Assembly: GCF_033807715.1 (NCBI RefSeq)
Contig: NC_084598.1
Span: forward strand, 45,760,491-45,824,490
Direction of reading: 5' to 3'
Length of the DNA: 64,000 bases
Origin: Cololabis saira
Taxonomy: Eukaryota; Chordata; Actinopteri; Beloniformes; Belonidae
The translations under genes and the position numbers were made by a program. The notes under the pieces were generated by a model, which was given only the letters and a program-made list of their open reading frames with translations, did no database searches and was not told where the DNA came from. Shown piece after piece: positions 24,966 to 36,790 of the stretch (its first letter is position 1; every line of letters starts with the position of its first letter).

Positions 24966-25159
24966 CCTTTTCCACCAAACCGGTTCCAGGGCTGGTTCTG
25001 TTTCACAACTCGTCCAACTGGCAATCAGCTAAGAACCAGTTTGTTTTTCCACAGCTCGGGTGCTAAGCGGAGCCACGTCATTACGTCTCTGCTAGAGTCA
25101 GTTACGTCTCTGCTAACATCAGTTATGTCGCCAGGTTACGCCGGTTTGGTGGAAAAGGG
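24966..25159. mobile_element. small MITE nested in larger element
   Basis: A 194-bp segment with perfect 18-bp inverted ends CCTTTTCCACCAAACCGG. Target duplication is not clear. Confidence 0.75.
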
Positions 25160-25298
25160 GTCTGAGTAACCTGGAATCCGGGCTAGCAGCTACACAGGTA
25201 CGTACATATGTAGCCATTTTCTTGCAGTCCAGCGTTTATCTTTGATGCTTCTGCTAGAAGTCGAGGCCGTCGCTCTGACATACGTACTTAGGTACAAC

Positions 25299-26059
25299 TA
25301 GTGCTGGGCGGTATACCGGTTCATACCGGTTCATACCGAATACGGGTGTTTATTTTTCTTATGATATGAATGTTTCATATACCGTAATACCGGTGAGTTT
25401 GTACAGTAGCGTACACAACGTTGGGAACGCCGCGCCGCTGGACACTGTTTGTGAGGGGACTGTTTAGCAGCAGTGATGCACCGATTGTTAAGTAACTGAA
25501 ATTGTTCGGCCGAAAATGGCAAAAAAACACTTTCGGTGTTCGGTGGAATAAGTGGGAAAAAAACGAACAATTAATAACGGCGTTGTAATATAAGGAAATA
25601 GACTGGCCGCTCCGTAACTGTTGCACCACAAACAAATCGTTGGCCAACCAAAAGGTAACTACATAAGAATTTTACCAACATTCACCAGGAGGTGGAACCA
25701 AAACAACATAATGCTGGAAATTAAAACATGTTCAGTTTTTATGTTCAATAAATATTTTCTACCTTGTAATTTTGTAAAAGATTTTTTTTCTTTTAAAAAC
25801 ATGCCTAAATCAAATTTATTTGATTTATGTAATGGTGAAAAAATTGGCAAAATAAATGAAAAACTGCGAAGAACCATGTTCGGTATTGTTAAAATAGGCC
25901 ATTCTAAGCCAATTTACTGCAGCAATTCATTTCCAAATCATTAGAAAATGTGGTTAACACCCAGTTGTGCATGAAAAAAAATACTGTGATATACCGTGGA
26001 ACCGATATAATTTTGAAAAATACTGTGATATAAATTTTTGGTCATACAACCCAGCACTA
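25299..26059. mobile_element. hAT MITE, perfect 8-bp duplication
   Basis: The 761-bp element has ends TAGTGCTGGGCGGTATACCG and ...CAACCCAGCACTA, flanked by identical GGTACAAC (25291-25298, 26060-26067). The body is homologous, in inverted orientation, to the element at 32153-32900. Confidence 0.94.
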
Positions 26060-26745
26060 GGTACAACGGCCACGTAGCTACGACACGTGCTAGGACTGGT
26101 CTGAATACCGCTTCAAAAGCTTGGGCAGAAGAGAACAACAGCTCGTCTCCACGGCGTCAGAAGATGCATCAGGTGAAAGACTCAATCGCAACCTTGATGC
26201 CGGTGAAGAGTGTTCTTGTGATGCGAAGGAGTTGTTCTGTCTCTGTCGAAGCCCCGAGTAACTTCCCTCCGGTTTGCATTTGGCCGTTTGCCAAAGCATT
26301 AAAAAAATAAATAATATATCAAACTAAAAATGTCGGTAGCCAACTGAAAGTGGTACAGCGTAGCGACGCAGCAGTTTTCTTCACATGAGGTACCGTCTTG
26401 TATCAAGCAGAGTTTAGACACCGTAGCTACGCTGGACGTGCACCGACGACGGTAGCTACACAGGTAACGGCGCAGGTACAGCAGCCCGACGTAAACGTTC
26501 CAACGAACACGTCTGGACTGACAGACCAAGACGACTTGGTAGCATCTCCATTTCCTGCTCCGCCTTCTACGAGACAGATTAGCGTAGTTTCAGCTACGGA
26601 CGATATCCGCTACGTTCCAGTTCCGTTTCTGAGGTAGACGAGGTAAACGAGAGGAAGCTCGGCGCTGCACAGGAGCCACAGCGCCACCCGGAGTCTGGGC
26701 CGGAAGCACCAGTTAGCTTATCGGTAACGCAGAAGCATAAATCAA

Positions 26746-27222
26746 ATAGCAACATCTTCATAAATCAATAATTCCGCTTTGAGGATTAATAAAGTATTTC
26801 TGAATTTGAACGACTACAGTTAAAACAGCTCGTCTAGGGGAGAGTTACTACAAACTGAGTGGACTTGATATGATAGTTTTGGTGAAGTAGAAGTACACAG
26901 ATACCCTTTTAAAGAAAGAACTACATCAGGTACCCCTACGAACATCTAGCTGACTAACAGGCCGTCCACGGGCAGCACTCTGCCGTCGAACATTTACATT
27001 TCATTTTAAATCTCATTTAATAAATGTTTTCTCAAACTAAGCAAATCTGTTTGTATTTGTTATTTCAAAAGGTGGCAATTTTATGGTGTTTTCCAACCAT
27101 CTTGTTTTAATCTTTGGAACCTCTAGAGCAGCTCCGCACCCAGAAGACCTCCAGAGGGACAAACGTGTCTCAGACGGATGTCAGAAGGAGACACTTCCAG
27201 GAACCGATTCCACCGAAGGCAG
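26746..27222. other. LINE tail remnant and unassigned sequence
   Basis: GAGGATTAATAAAGTATTTC at 26779-26798 is a fish LINE 3' tail. The rest has no identified feature. Confidence 0.5.
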
Positions 27223-29000
27223 AGATCTTCGGGGTCGACTCCTTCAGGTATGGTCGACTCCGTAAGGGTCAACTCCATTAGGATCAACTCCGTAGGGGTC
27301 GACTCCGTAGGGGTCAACTCCTTCAGGTATGGTCGACTCCGTAAGAGTCGACTCCGTAGGGGTCGACTCCTTTGGGGTCAACTCCGTAGGGGTCAACTCC
27401 TTCAGGTAGGGTCGACTCCGTAAGAGTCGACTCTTACGGAGTTGACCCCAAAGGAGTCGACTCTTACAGAATCGACTCTTACGGAGTTGACCCTACCTGA
27501 AGGAGTCAACTCCGTAGGGGTCAACTCCTTCAGGTAGGGTCGACTCCGTAAGAGTCGACTCCGTAGGGGTCGACTCCGTAGGGGTCAACTCCGTAGGGGT
27601 CAACTCCGTAGGGGTCAACTCCGTAGGGGTCAACTCCGTAGGGGTCAACTCCGTAGGGGTCAACTCCGTAGGGTCAACTCCTTCAGGTAGGGTCAACTCC
27701 GTAAGAGTCGACTCTTACGGAATCGACTCTTACGGAGTCGACTCTTACGGAATCGACTCCTTCGGGGTCGACTCCGTAAGAGTCGATTCCGTAAGAGTCG
27801 ATTCCGTAAGAGTCGACTCCGTAAGAGTCGACTCCTTTGGGGTCGACTCCGTAAGAGTCGATTCCGTAAGAGTCGACTCCGTAAGAGTCGATTCCGTAAG
27901 AGTCGACTCCGTTAGGGTCGATTCCGTTAGGGTCGACTCCGTAAGAGTCGACTCCGTAAGAGTCGACTCCGTAAGAGTCGACTCCGTAAGAGTCGACTCC
28001 GTAAGAGTCGACTCCGTAAGAGTCGACTCCGTAAGAGTCGACTCCGTAAGAGTCGACTCCGTAAGAGTCGACTCCGTAAGAGTCGACTCCTTCGGGGTCG
28101 ATTCCGTAAGAGTCGACTCCGTAAGAGTCGATTCCGTAAGAGTCGATTCCGTAAGAGTCGACTCCGTAAGAGTCGACTCCGTAAGAGTCGATTCCGTAAG
28201 AGTCGACTCCTTCGGGGTCGACTCCGTAAGAGTCGATTCCGTAAGAGTCGATTCCGTAAGAGTCGACTCCGTAAGAGTCGACTCCTTCGGGGTCGACTCC
28301 GTAAGAGTCGATTCCGTAAGAGTCGATTCCGTAAGAGTCGACTCCTTTGGGGTCGACTCCGTAAGAGTCGATTCCGTAAGAGTCGACTCCGTAAGAGTCG
28401 ACTCCTTTGGGGTCGACTCCGTAAGAGTCGATTCCGTAAGAGTCGACTCCGTAAGAGTCGATTCCGTAAGAGTCGACTCCGTTAGGGTCGATTCCGTTAG
28501 GGTCGATTCCGTAAGAGTCGACTCCGTAAGAGTCGACTCCGTAAGAGTCGATTCCGTAAGAGTCGACTCCGTAAGAGTCGACTCCGTAAGAGTCGACTCC
28601 GTAAGAGTCGACTCCGTAAGAGTCGACTCCGTAAGAGTCGACTCCGTAAGAGTCGACTCCGTAAGAGTCGACTCCGTAAGAGTCGACTCCTTAAGAGTCG
28701 ATTCCGTAAGAGTCGATTCCGTAAGAGTCGACTCCGTAAGAGTCGATTCCGTAAGAGTCGATTCCGTAAGAGTCGATTCCGTAAGAGTCGACTCCGTAAG
28801 AGTCGATTCCGTAAGAGTCGATTCCGTAAGAGTCGATTCCGTAAGAGTTGACTCCGTAGGGGTCGACTCCTTCGGGGTCGACTCCTTCGGGGTCGACTCC
28901 TTCGGGGTCGACTCCGTAAGAGTCGATTCCTTCGGGGTCGACTCCGTAAGGGTCAACTCTGCCGCGGTCAGATCCTTCGGGGTCGACTCCTTTGGGGCCG
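27223..29000. repeat. 12-bp GTCGACTCCGTA minisatellite
   Basis: About 145 units of a dodecamer, GTCGACTCCGTA, with variants such as GTCGATTCCGTA, GTCAACTCCGTA and GTCGACTCCTTC. An inverted switch lies near 27420-27490, where units run in both orientations and form a hairpin. A minus-strand frame of 463 codons (29136 to 27745) crosses it as TLTEST repeats after about 50 non-repeat residues. I do not recognise a protein and treat the frame as an effect of the 12-bp period. Confidence 0.95.
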
Positions 29001-29753
29001 ACTCTTCCTTGTAGGAAGGGGCACTGCCTGGAGACCAAGACCTCATAAGGAACTCTGGCTCTTCCATCAGACGGAGCCAGAGAGCTCGTAAAGTTTTCGG
29101 AAACCCAAATCTGAGAGACTTCAGTAAATTAAACATGCTTCGCTATCATAAACGACCGCCCTATTTTTTTATCCCGTCACATCTAAAATAGAAATGAATG
29201 TACATAAGTTTGATAAACTCAGAAAAGTAAAAATGGCCCCTTTTGACCAGATATTTGTTATCTGAAAGGGGGGGTTGGGGGGTATCAGCCAACAAAAAAG
29301 AATAAAAAAGTAAATCAGCATCTTAAATTGGTTGTTGGAAACAATCGGCATCGAAACATTTCTAACATATGTGGTGATGCTGTTGTCCGTCTGGAGACAA
29401 AGTGCTACGGAGATCCCTTGTTCAAGCTTCTTCTGCAAGAACTCACCTACGACCGATCTGGCACCGACCTCTGTCCTTCTGTGAGGCCGTTCGTCCACCA
29501 ACATTTTAAAAACGGTAATAAAAAGAAAAAAATCTCAAGTTAGCCTCGACCAAAGTGACCTTCTGTGAAGAGACGATCCATGACTGGATTAAGTACACCG
29601 TGACCTCGTAGCATTTTCTCTCTGAGAACCTGATAAGTGGAAGACTCCTGTAGAGAAGTTCAGAAAAGTGAAGTCACGTCTCTGTAAAACATTCGAGGTT
29701 TGTTTTAAAGTTCTGAGGTAATACTGACGGAGCTTGGAGCGGGAGACAGCTGC
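29001..29753. other. possible 3' UTR of PLAG-family gene
   Basis: Sequence directly downstream of the plagl2-like stop codon. I see no clear AATAAA signal on the minus strand and no transposon ends. Confidence 0.35.
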
Positions 29754-30833
29754 TCACTGCTGAAAGGCCTGGTAGTAGTGAGGTAGGGGGCTGGAAGTGC
29801 TCATGGCGGGACTGTATGCCTGAGGTAGCTGGCCATGCACCGGGGGGCCCTGGGGGCCCGGGCCCTGGGAGGGCTGGAAGAACGGGAAGGGCCCCGGGGC
29901 CTGGGAGGGCCCGGTGGAGGCGGAGGACGAGGACGAGGTGGTGGTGGGGTAGCTCATCACCAGCCCCCCCATCCCAACGTGGGGGCTGTACGGCGGCAGG
30001 CTGAAGGGCAGGAAGCCCAGCAGAGGTCCCAGGTCCAGCTCGGGGCCCGTGGGGGCCACCGCGTCCCCCAGGACCTCCCTCTGAGGGGACGGGGAGGTGG
30101 TGGAGTGAGGCGGGGGGGCGCTCTGCAGGTCCAGCAGGAAGCTGTCCATGTCGGCGCGGGGGTACGAGGTAGTGCTGTGCTGGTACCGGGACATGCTGTT
30201 GAAGGGTTGCTGCTGGGGCGCCGCGGGGGCCTGGAGGTGGTGGGGGCCCTGAGGGGGGAAGGACCCCTGCATGAGGCCCTGGGGGGGCCCCCCCACCCCC
30301 GGCATGGCGTAGGAGGGGCACATGTCCCTGGGGAAAACCTCCATGGGCTCCTTGGAGACGGGGGGAACGTCGGGGGCCGCCGGGCTGGGGGCCTGCGCGG
30401 GAGGGGCCGGGGCCCCCCCGGGGGTGCCGGGGGGCGACATGAGCCCCACCTCCTGGGCGTGGCTCTTCTTGAGGTGGCGGGTCAGGTGGTCGCGGCGGCC
30501 GAAGCGCTGCGCGCAGCGCGGGCACAGGAAGTCCCGGCGGCCGGTGTGCACCACCGCGTGGCGCCGCACGTCCTTGCGCGTGTAGAAGCGGCGGTCGCAC
30601 CGCTCGCACGAGTACTTCCTCTCTCTGACGGGCACGCCGGTGGTGGCCCCCTCCGGCGGGGGCCGGTCGCTGTGGTCAACCAGGCTCTCCAGCAGAGCCT
30701 GGGACTCCAGGCCGGCGGAGGCTCCGTGCGACGCCACCACGTGGCGCCGGTAGCCCAGCTGGGTGTTGTACTGCTTCCCACAGTCCTGGCAGTGGTAGAC
30801 CTGCCGGCTGGGCGGGTCCTGGTGGAACATGGT
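29754..30833 (-). CDS. plagl2: PLAG-family zinc-finger protein, last exon
   Basis: From the in-frame ATG at 30830 to the TGA at 29756-29754 this exon encodes 358 residues. Finger 4 is complete (C14, C17, H30, H35). Finger 5 is reduced to [13 protein letters not shown] without its cysteines. Finger 6 (C75, C78, H91, H95) contains [14 protein letters not shown], and finger 7 (C103, C106, H119, H124) contains [14 protein letters not shown], both diagnostic of PLAG proteins. The C-terminus [21 protein letters not shown] and final YYQAFQQ match PLAGL2 best; fish plagx is the alternative. These are nuclear transcriptional activators. Fingers 1 to 3 are missing. Upstream of the ATG an acceptor-like CCGTCAG|ACC precedes base 30833, and an in-frame TGA lies about 20 codons further up, so an upstream exon is needed or the protein is N-terminally short. 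Confidence 0.82.
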   Translation of the reverse strand, partial: TMFHQDPPSRQVYHCQDCGKQYNTQLGYRRHVVASHGASAGLESQALLESLVDHSDRPPPEGATTGVPVRERKYSCERCDRRFYTRKDVRRHAVVHTGRRDFLCPRCAQRFGRRDHLTRHLKKSHAQEVGLMSPPGTPGGAPAPPAQAPSPAAPDVPPVSKEPMEVFPRDMCPSYAMPGVGGPPQGLMQGSFPPQGPHHLQAPAAPQQQPFNSMSRYQHSTTSYPRADMDSFLLDLQSAPPPHSTTSPSPQREVLGDAVAPTGPELDLGPLLGFLPFSLPPYSPHVGMGGLVMSYPTTTSSSSSASTGPSQAPGPFPFFQPSQGPGPQGPPVHGQLPQAYSPAMSTSSPLPHYYQAFQQ

Positions 30834-31158
30834 CTGACGGAGACGACGACGGCTCTGCGGCTGCTCGGAGGACCAGACTCATGAAGAACCATCGGTCTGA
30901 AGAACTCCACGCTCTTTTGGACCTCAGAGGGGGCAGGTCTCTGACAGGTTACTGGTCTCCCCGGTCTCACCGGGACACGCCATAACCCCCCACAGGGCCG
31001 CTGGGATGAAGGGATGAAGCTAGCTAGCTCTATGTGGTTCCTGGTACGTCTTCAGTCTTCAGCAGCCGAGTCACAGCTGGACGTCCTTACAAACCTACAA
31101 GCAGAATTAAAACAATCAATAAATGAAATAAAAATAATCACAAAACAAAAGATAGCTA
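30834..31158. other. upstream flank of plagl2-like exon
   Basis: No PLAG fingers 1 to 3 can be found here in any minus-strand frame. Probably intronic; otherwise unassigned. Confidence 0.45.
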
Positions 31159-31238
31159 ATGTGACTTTAAGAAGATAAAATTTTTTAGCCAAAACACAAA
31201 TCAGAAGCCGCTGGGCACAAGAGCAAATAATTTGGGAC

Positions 31239-31870
31239 TAGGAATGGGTGATATTTTACCGTTCACGATAAACCGTCAAAAAAATTCCCCACGATAAGAA
31301 TTTGTATCTCGCGGTAAAAACGATAAATTCCTGTTGATGATGTTTTTGTGTAACAAACATGGCGGAAGGCGGATCTGAGGGCGAGGAGCTCGTTGTTAAA
31401 CGAGGCTCCAGCTCCGTTATCTGGAACTGGTTTGGATTTAAAAAGAGTGACGAGGAGCAAACATCATCTATTATATGCAGAGTCTGCAAAAAACAGAAGG
31501 AAATGGTTGTTACATTTTGATAAAGTTTGACTATTACTAAAAAAAATTGCAATAGTATCTAATTCGTGGCATGTTCCAACCACAGGTTAATTGGCATATT
31601 TTATTTATATTAGAAGAGGTCATCACTGATTGGATTTTATTTTCAGTGAACTTTTATTTATTGGTCCCGTTCCTTTATTTATCAAGTTGTATTTTTTTCT
31701 ACTTTGTGATTTTATAAGCTAAGAAAACTTGTTTAGATTTATAGTTACAAAGTTGGAGTTGAATTGGTATTTTTTTTTTTTTTTTTTTTTAAATCGTAAT
31801 TTTTATCGTTATCGGGATAAATGCCAGACATTATCGTGATACATTTTTTAGTCCATACCGCCCATCCCTA
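31239..31870 (+). mobile_element. hAT element with BED-type transposase start
   Basis: The ends TAGGAATGGGTGATAT and, inverted, TAGGGATGGGCGGTAT are flanked by identical TTTGGGAC (31231-31238, 31871-31878). From ATG at 31360 it encodes MAEGGSEGEELVVKRGSSSV, then IWNWFGFKKSDE and ICRVCKK. This is the start of a BED zinc finger as in hAT transposases, and it stops within about 55 codons. The element is internally deleted and non-autonomous. A matching empty site is at 34050-34060. Confidence 0.93.
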
Positions 31871-31949
31871 TTTGGGACTTCAAAACTTTGGATCGCTCTT
31901 GTCTCGAGTTCTGAACTGAGCCGGCTGAAAATAAGACGCTAACGATGAC

Positions 31950-33345
31950 AATGAGTGTGTTTACATGGGAACTTTAATTCCTCTTTAATTCAGAATTAAA
32001 ATTAAATCTGATTTAAAATGAGTAAATGACCATGTAAACACCTAATTCTGAATGAAAATGGCCATTCTGAATTAGACTTAATTCCTAAGTAAGTGGCTGG
32101 TTTATTCCGATTTTAAATCAGAATAGAATAATTCTATAATCATGTATACACTTAGTGCTGGACGGTATGACCAAAAATTTATATCACGGTATTTTTCAAA
32201 ATTATATCGGTTTCACGGTATATCACAGTATTTTTTTTTCATGCACAACTGGGTGTTAACCACATTTTCTAATGATTTGGAAAGGAATTGCTGCAGTAAA
32301 TTGGCTTAGAATGGCCTATTTTAACAATACCGAACATGGTTCTTCGCAGTTTTTCATTTATTTTGCCAATTTTTTCACCATTGAATAAATCAAATAAATT
32401 TGATTTAGGCTTTTCAAAGAAAAAAATATTTTACAAAATTACAAGGTAGAAATTATTTATTGAACATAAAAGCTGAACATTTTTTAATTTCCAGCATTAT
32501 GTTGTTTTGGTTCCACCTCCTGGTGAATGTTGGTAAAATTCTTATGTGGTTACTTTTTGGTTGGCCAACGATTTATGTTTGTGGTGTAACAGTTACCGGA
32601 GCGGCCAGTCTATTTCCTTATTTTACAACGCCGTTATTAATTGTTCGTTTTTTTCCCCACTTATTCCACCGAACACCAAAAGTGTTTTTTTGCCATTTTT
32701 GGCTGAACAATTTCAGTTACTGAACAATCGGTCATCACTGCTGCTAAACAGTCCCCTCACAAACAGTGTCCAGCGGCGCTACGTTCCAACGTTGTGTAGC
32801 TACTGTACAAACTCACCGGTATTACGGTATATGAAACATTCATATCATAAGAAAAATAAACACCGGTATTCGGTATGGACCGGTATACCGCCCAGCACTA
32901 TATACACTCATTCCTCTTTAAATTAATTCCGGTCTTTCTTTCTGCTCGTTCCCTCCCCCGTCTGTCTCCATGATCTTATATTCCACTGGGCTGGTTTTCC
33001 TAACAAAGTTTCCAGATGCAGCAGCAGTAAACGCTGGTCAAGAGCAGAGAACATTTATTTAATAAATAGAAATCATTAAAAGAGCAGATGGAAACAGGAA
33101 ACATCAAAATTGTAGCGGCTAAGTTAGTTTTTCTTCCGGTAGTTTAACTTCCGGTCCCCCCCCTATCCAATCAGAACCTTCCCAACCCCCAGACCTGGAG
33201 AGGAATTGGAGAAAGACCATCAAACGTGTTTCCATGGAAACCTCAATTCAGAATTACTATTTCCATGTAAACTCCAAGGAAAACAGTTTAATTCTGAATT
33301 ATTTAATTCTGAATTAAAAAACATCATGTAACCGTGGCCATTTCG
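31950..33345. mobile_element. AATTCAGAATTAAA-rich DNA element, interrupted
   Basis: Repeated GTTTACATGG / CCATGTAAAC and AATTCAGAATTAAA words in both orientations near 31955-32100 and 33215-33345 suggest a non-autonomous DNA transposon. The hAT element at 32153-32900 splits it. Exact ends are not resolved. Confidence 0.5.
32153..32900. mobile_element. hAT MITE, perfect 8-bp duplication
   Basis: The 748-bp element has ends TAGTGCTGGACGGTAT and ATACCGCCCAGCACTA, flanked by identical TATACACT (32145-32152, 32901-32908). It is an inverted homologue of 25299-26059. Confidence 0.94.
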
Positions 33346-33980
33346 ACTTTTTTCTCGACATTTCGACTTTTTTTCTCGACATTTCGACTTTTTTCTCGAC
33401 ATTTCGACTTTTTTTCTCGACATTTCGACTTTTTTTCTCGACATTTCGACTTTTTTTCTCGACGTTTCGACTTTTTTTCTCTACGTTTCGACTTTTTTTC
33501 TCGACATTTCGACTTTTTTTCTCGACGTTTCGACTTTTTTTCTCGACATTTCGACTTTTTTTCTCGACATTTCGACTTTTTTTCTCGACGTTTCGACTTT
33601 TTTTCTCGACATTTCGACTTTTTTTCTCGACGTTTCGACTTTTTTTCTCTACGTTTCGACTTTTTTTCTCGACATTTCGACTTTTTTTCTCGACGTTTCG
33701 ACTTTTTTTCTCGACATTTCAACTTTTTTTCCTCAACATTTTGACTTTTTCTTGTTCTTCTTCCGGTAGTTTAACTTCCGGTCCCCCCCCTATCCAATCA
33801 GAACCTTCCCAACCCCCAGACCTGGAGAGGAATTGGAGAAAGACCATCAAACGTGTTTCCATGGAAACCTCCATTCAGAATTACCATTTCCATGTAAACT
33901 CCAAGGAAAATAGTTTAATTCTGAATTATTTAATTCCGAATAATTAATTCTGAATTAAAAAACATCATGTAACCGTGGCC
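33131..33980. repeat. 18-20-bp array between ~210-bp direct repeats
   Basis: 33131-33345 and 33768-33980 are near-identical direct repeats (TTCTTCCGGTAGTTTAACTT through ATCATGTAACCGTGGCCA). Between them lie about 20 units of TCGACATTTCGACTTTTTTT. The reverse complement is the same motif that sits between the 244-bp repeats at 3817-4640. Confidence 0.93.
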
Positions 33981-33981
33981 A

Positions 33982-34130
33982 ATGTGACTTTAAGAGGATA
34001 AAATTTTTTAGCCAAAACCCAAATCAGAAGCCGCTGGGCACAAGAGCAAATAAGTTGGAACTTCAAAACTGGATCGCTCTAGTCTCGAGTTCTGAACTGA
34101 GCCGGCTGAAAATAAGATGCTAATAATAAT
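33982..34130. repeat. paralogue of the hAT 31239 insertion site (empty)
   Basis: AATGTGACTTTAAGAGGATA through CCGGCTGAAAATAAGATGCT matches 31159-31238 plus 31879-31950 without the hAT element. The target reads AAGTTGGAACTTCAAAACT. Confidence 0.88.
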
Positions 34131-34454
34131 AATATAACACAATCAAACAATCCAGACCGATGCCACGATAGAGTGTAGCGTAGCGTTTGTACCATCGCTG
34201 TTTAGCTAGTGCGGTTTGTTTTTGTTTTCCCTTCGCTTGTCCAGTTGTTGTTTTTAAAGAGCTTTTTAAATAAACTTGACTTAACATAGTTGTTTCTGGT
34301 CAACTCTGATTTGCTAGTCGAGGGCTAGCGCTCCACCAATCAGAGTGGTCATAGAGGCCGACGGCTCGCGGCCGATTCTACATGTCGAATCAGCTGAAAT
34401 GAACACTGACGGCGACGGACGGCCGCATGGGACACACCGACCCGACTTGAGTAC

Positions 34455-34665
34455 TTTGGGCAGCACGGTGGTTTAGTGGTTAGCACTGTTGCCTCACAGC
34501 AAGAAGGTCCCCGGTTCGACTCCCAGGCCTGGCAGGCTCTTTCTGTGTCCAAAAACATGCATGCTAAGTTAATTGGTGATTCTAAATTGCCCGTAGGTGC
34601 GAGTGTGTCTGGTTGTTTGTGGGGACTGCGGGTGGAAACTAGCATTTCTGCTAAACCCTGGTGTA
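34455..34665 (+). mobile_element. tRNA-headed SINE-like fragment
   Basis: A-box-like TGGTTTAGTGG (34469-34479) and a perfect B box GGTTCGACTCC (34513-34523) are at tRNA-like spacing. The body TGCATGCTAAGTTAATTGGT is shared with the minus-strand copy at 3338-4863. Truncated at the 3' side. Confidence 0.75.
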
Positions 34666-34689
34666 TTTACACTGCTTAATGTAGTGTTC

Positions 34690-35841
34690 TAGGGCTGAAA
34701 CGATTCCTCGAATAATTCGAGTAATTCGATTACAAAAAATGATCGAGGAATTTTCTCTGCCTCGAGGAATCGTTTAATTTATTTTTTTTTATTTTTTTTT
34801 TCGTTTAATTTCACCAGCTCATATCCTCGTATTACGCCCGGACGACATTTAATGCGACACAACACGCTGACGCTGCGCCGTTAAAGGGGGGAGAAAGAGG
34901 CGGCGGGTATGTTTGGTTTTAGTAACATGCTGTGCTCAGGCAGTCTGCAACGGCCCAGACGGGAGACACATGTAGTTCAGTGCTTAACTTTTATTTTTAA
35001 TCCACGCTATATTCTTCTGGTCCGTTCTCTATGTTCCCCCTCTAAAGCCAAAATTATTGTTCCGCGTTAAATCGACGCAGAGCCTACGCCGCTCTCCGGC
35101 GAGGGCGGAGAGCGCCGGTCCGGCTGTCGGTGCTGCGCTGCTGTGCAGGCTCTGTTGCCACGGCTACGCCGTAGGCTACGGCGTAGGCTACGACGTAGGG
35201 TACGCAGCGACGCGCACCATTCTGCGTTGCTGTGACGCGGAACCATAAATCAGCCTTTACCCGGTACATAAACCTCTGTTCCCGTTACTGTTTTAACTAA
35301 AAGAAAAGGCAGAAAATGTCAGAAAAATAAAAACGTAATAAAGCTAACTGGGTAGTTTTCATTTCATTTTATCTCTGTAGTCGTTCATGGAGAAAACAAG
35401 CAGCACTGGTGCTCCAATACAGCAGGTCTCAGAAGTTTATTTTGAACACTGCCAAAAATCTAACTTAAAACGTAACTAGAACTTAAAATGTGCTTGACAC
35501 AAATGAAAGTTCAATTTTAACACGTGGGAAAAACACCTAATCTTTTAAGTGATGTGTGTTATCAGGTGTAATGGCATTTTTAGGTTAGAAATATTTCTTG
35601 GTAAGATCCTTAGTTTTTTGAGTGAATCAGTGAATTTGGTCGACTGGTGTAAGTTCAGGGTTTTAAAATGCACAGCCATGAACCTACTGGATTATATCAT
35701 TTAGTCTTGATGTCAATTAACATCTAACATCATGTATATTTATAATCGCTCTTTAACTAAACAAATATGTTTTATCCGATTAATCGATGGAATTTTCAGT
35801 AGAATACTCGATTACTAAAATATTCGATAGCTGCAGCTCTA
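34690..35841. mobile_element. hAT element, perfect 8-bp duplication
   Basis: The 1152-bp element starts TAGGGCTGAAACGATTCCTC and ends ATAGCTGCAGCTCTA, flanked by identical TAGTGTTC (34682-34689, 35842-35849). It holds a palindromic MITE at 35046-35256 and no intact transposase. Confidence 0.93.
35046..35256. mobile_element. palindromic MITE family, nested copy
   Basis: Ends AGCCAAAATTATTGTTCCGC and inverse AGGCTGATTTATGGTTCCGC; TAA/TTA flanks. Internal CTACGCCGTAGGCTACG palindromes. Confidence 0.8.
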
Positions 35842-35849
35842 TAGTGTTC

Positions 35850-36555
35850 ATTAATATGTCTAAATAAACTTTGAAACTTTGAGTCACCGGCCTCGCCTAA
35901 TGGCCTGACGGCGTCCGACCGGGTCGGTGCGTCCCGGCCTTTAGACTCCACAGATTTAGACTCCACAGATTGTAACGATGTAAAGACGACCAACTCACTG
36001 AAGTGACGGACCAAGAACAATCATTCGATCAGTCATTACATGCTAACATTCAGCACCACCTGGTGTTAATCAATACAAAGGTCAATTTATACGCAGAGGA
36101 CATTCCGATTTATGTTCCTCATCAGTTCTGTACAACCAAAAAAAAAAACTTCCGGTTCCAAGCTAGCACCAACTCTTTGCTGGTCCAGAGGAAAGAACGG
36201 CTTACGTCAGCGGAGGGGGCGGAGTTATTAAGACCAACGGCAATATCAAGACATTTTCAAATAAGAATGAATCTGGATGCAGCAAAGCATCATGGGAGGA
36301 GGAGACGACCTGTCTTTTAGAGATGTGTCCACGGAGGAGCTACGTGGACCAAGTCCTGTTAGAGCAGATACCTGGTTGTTGCTGCAACTTTCAAGCAAAT
36401 GTTAAATAAAGGCCAATGACGGAATGAATATCAAATAAAGCCATAGAATTGGGGGTTTTTTTCTTCTTTATCGCATAATGTTCACAAAGTGTAATGCAAT
36501 TCATGTCATGGTTAGTGTATTTTGAAGGATCAAATACTCAACATCCCATATTAGA
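35850..36555. other. no recognised gene
   Basis: AT-rich sequence with a duplicated TTTAGACTCCACAGA at about 35940-35969. I see no exon or classifiable element. Confidence 0.45.
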
Positions 36556-36790
36556 GTTGTCCCGATCCAATCACGTGATCGGAAATCGGGGCCGATCACG
36601 TGATTGCAGACTCGATCCGGACTCGGACGTTATGAGCCGATCAGGAATCAGATATATATATATCAGGGTTTCTGTTGTCCGGTAATTGCCGGACTTTGTC
36701 CGGTAAAATATGCCGAAATCCGGTATTTTATAATCTCTCCGGTCAAAATGTCCGGTGAAAATACTCACTGGCGCCGACATCCACGTGTGC
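36556..36790. mobile_element. two DNA-element fragments
   Basis: GTTGTCCCGATCCAATCACG (36556-36575) is the start of a common fish hAT-type element, cut off after about 100 bases at a short (TA)n. A second fragment has TCCGGTAATTGCCGGACTTT repeats. Confidence 0.5.

Larger units (their letters stand above)
24769..26745. mobile_element. large palindromic-family element with nested insertions
   Basis: The ends TTGATTTATGCTTCTGTGTC and, inverted, TTGATTTATGCTTCTGCGTT are about 1.98 kb apart. Inside are a MITE (24966-25159) and a hAT element (25299-26059). The remaining ~1 kb has repeated GTACCTACGAAGGTACC-like palindromes and no intact transposase. Confidence 0.65.

Noticed and set aside
29835..30884. 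Long plus-strand frame opposite the PLAG exon
   Set aside because: Shadow of a GC-rich coding exon; the minus strand has zinc-finger motifs, the plus strand none.
34455..34530. Possible tRNA gene (A and B boxes)
   Set aside because: The boxes belong to the head of a dispersed SINE-like repeat that also occurs at 3338-4863; no convincing cloverleaf or terminator was seen.
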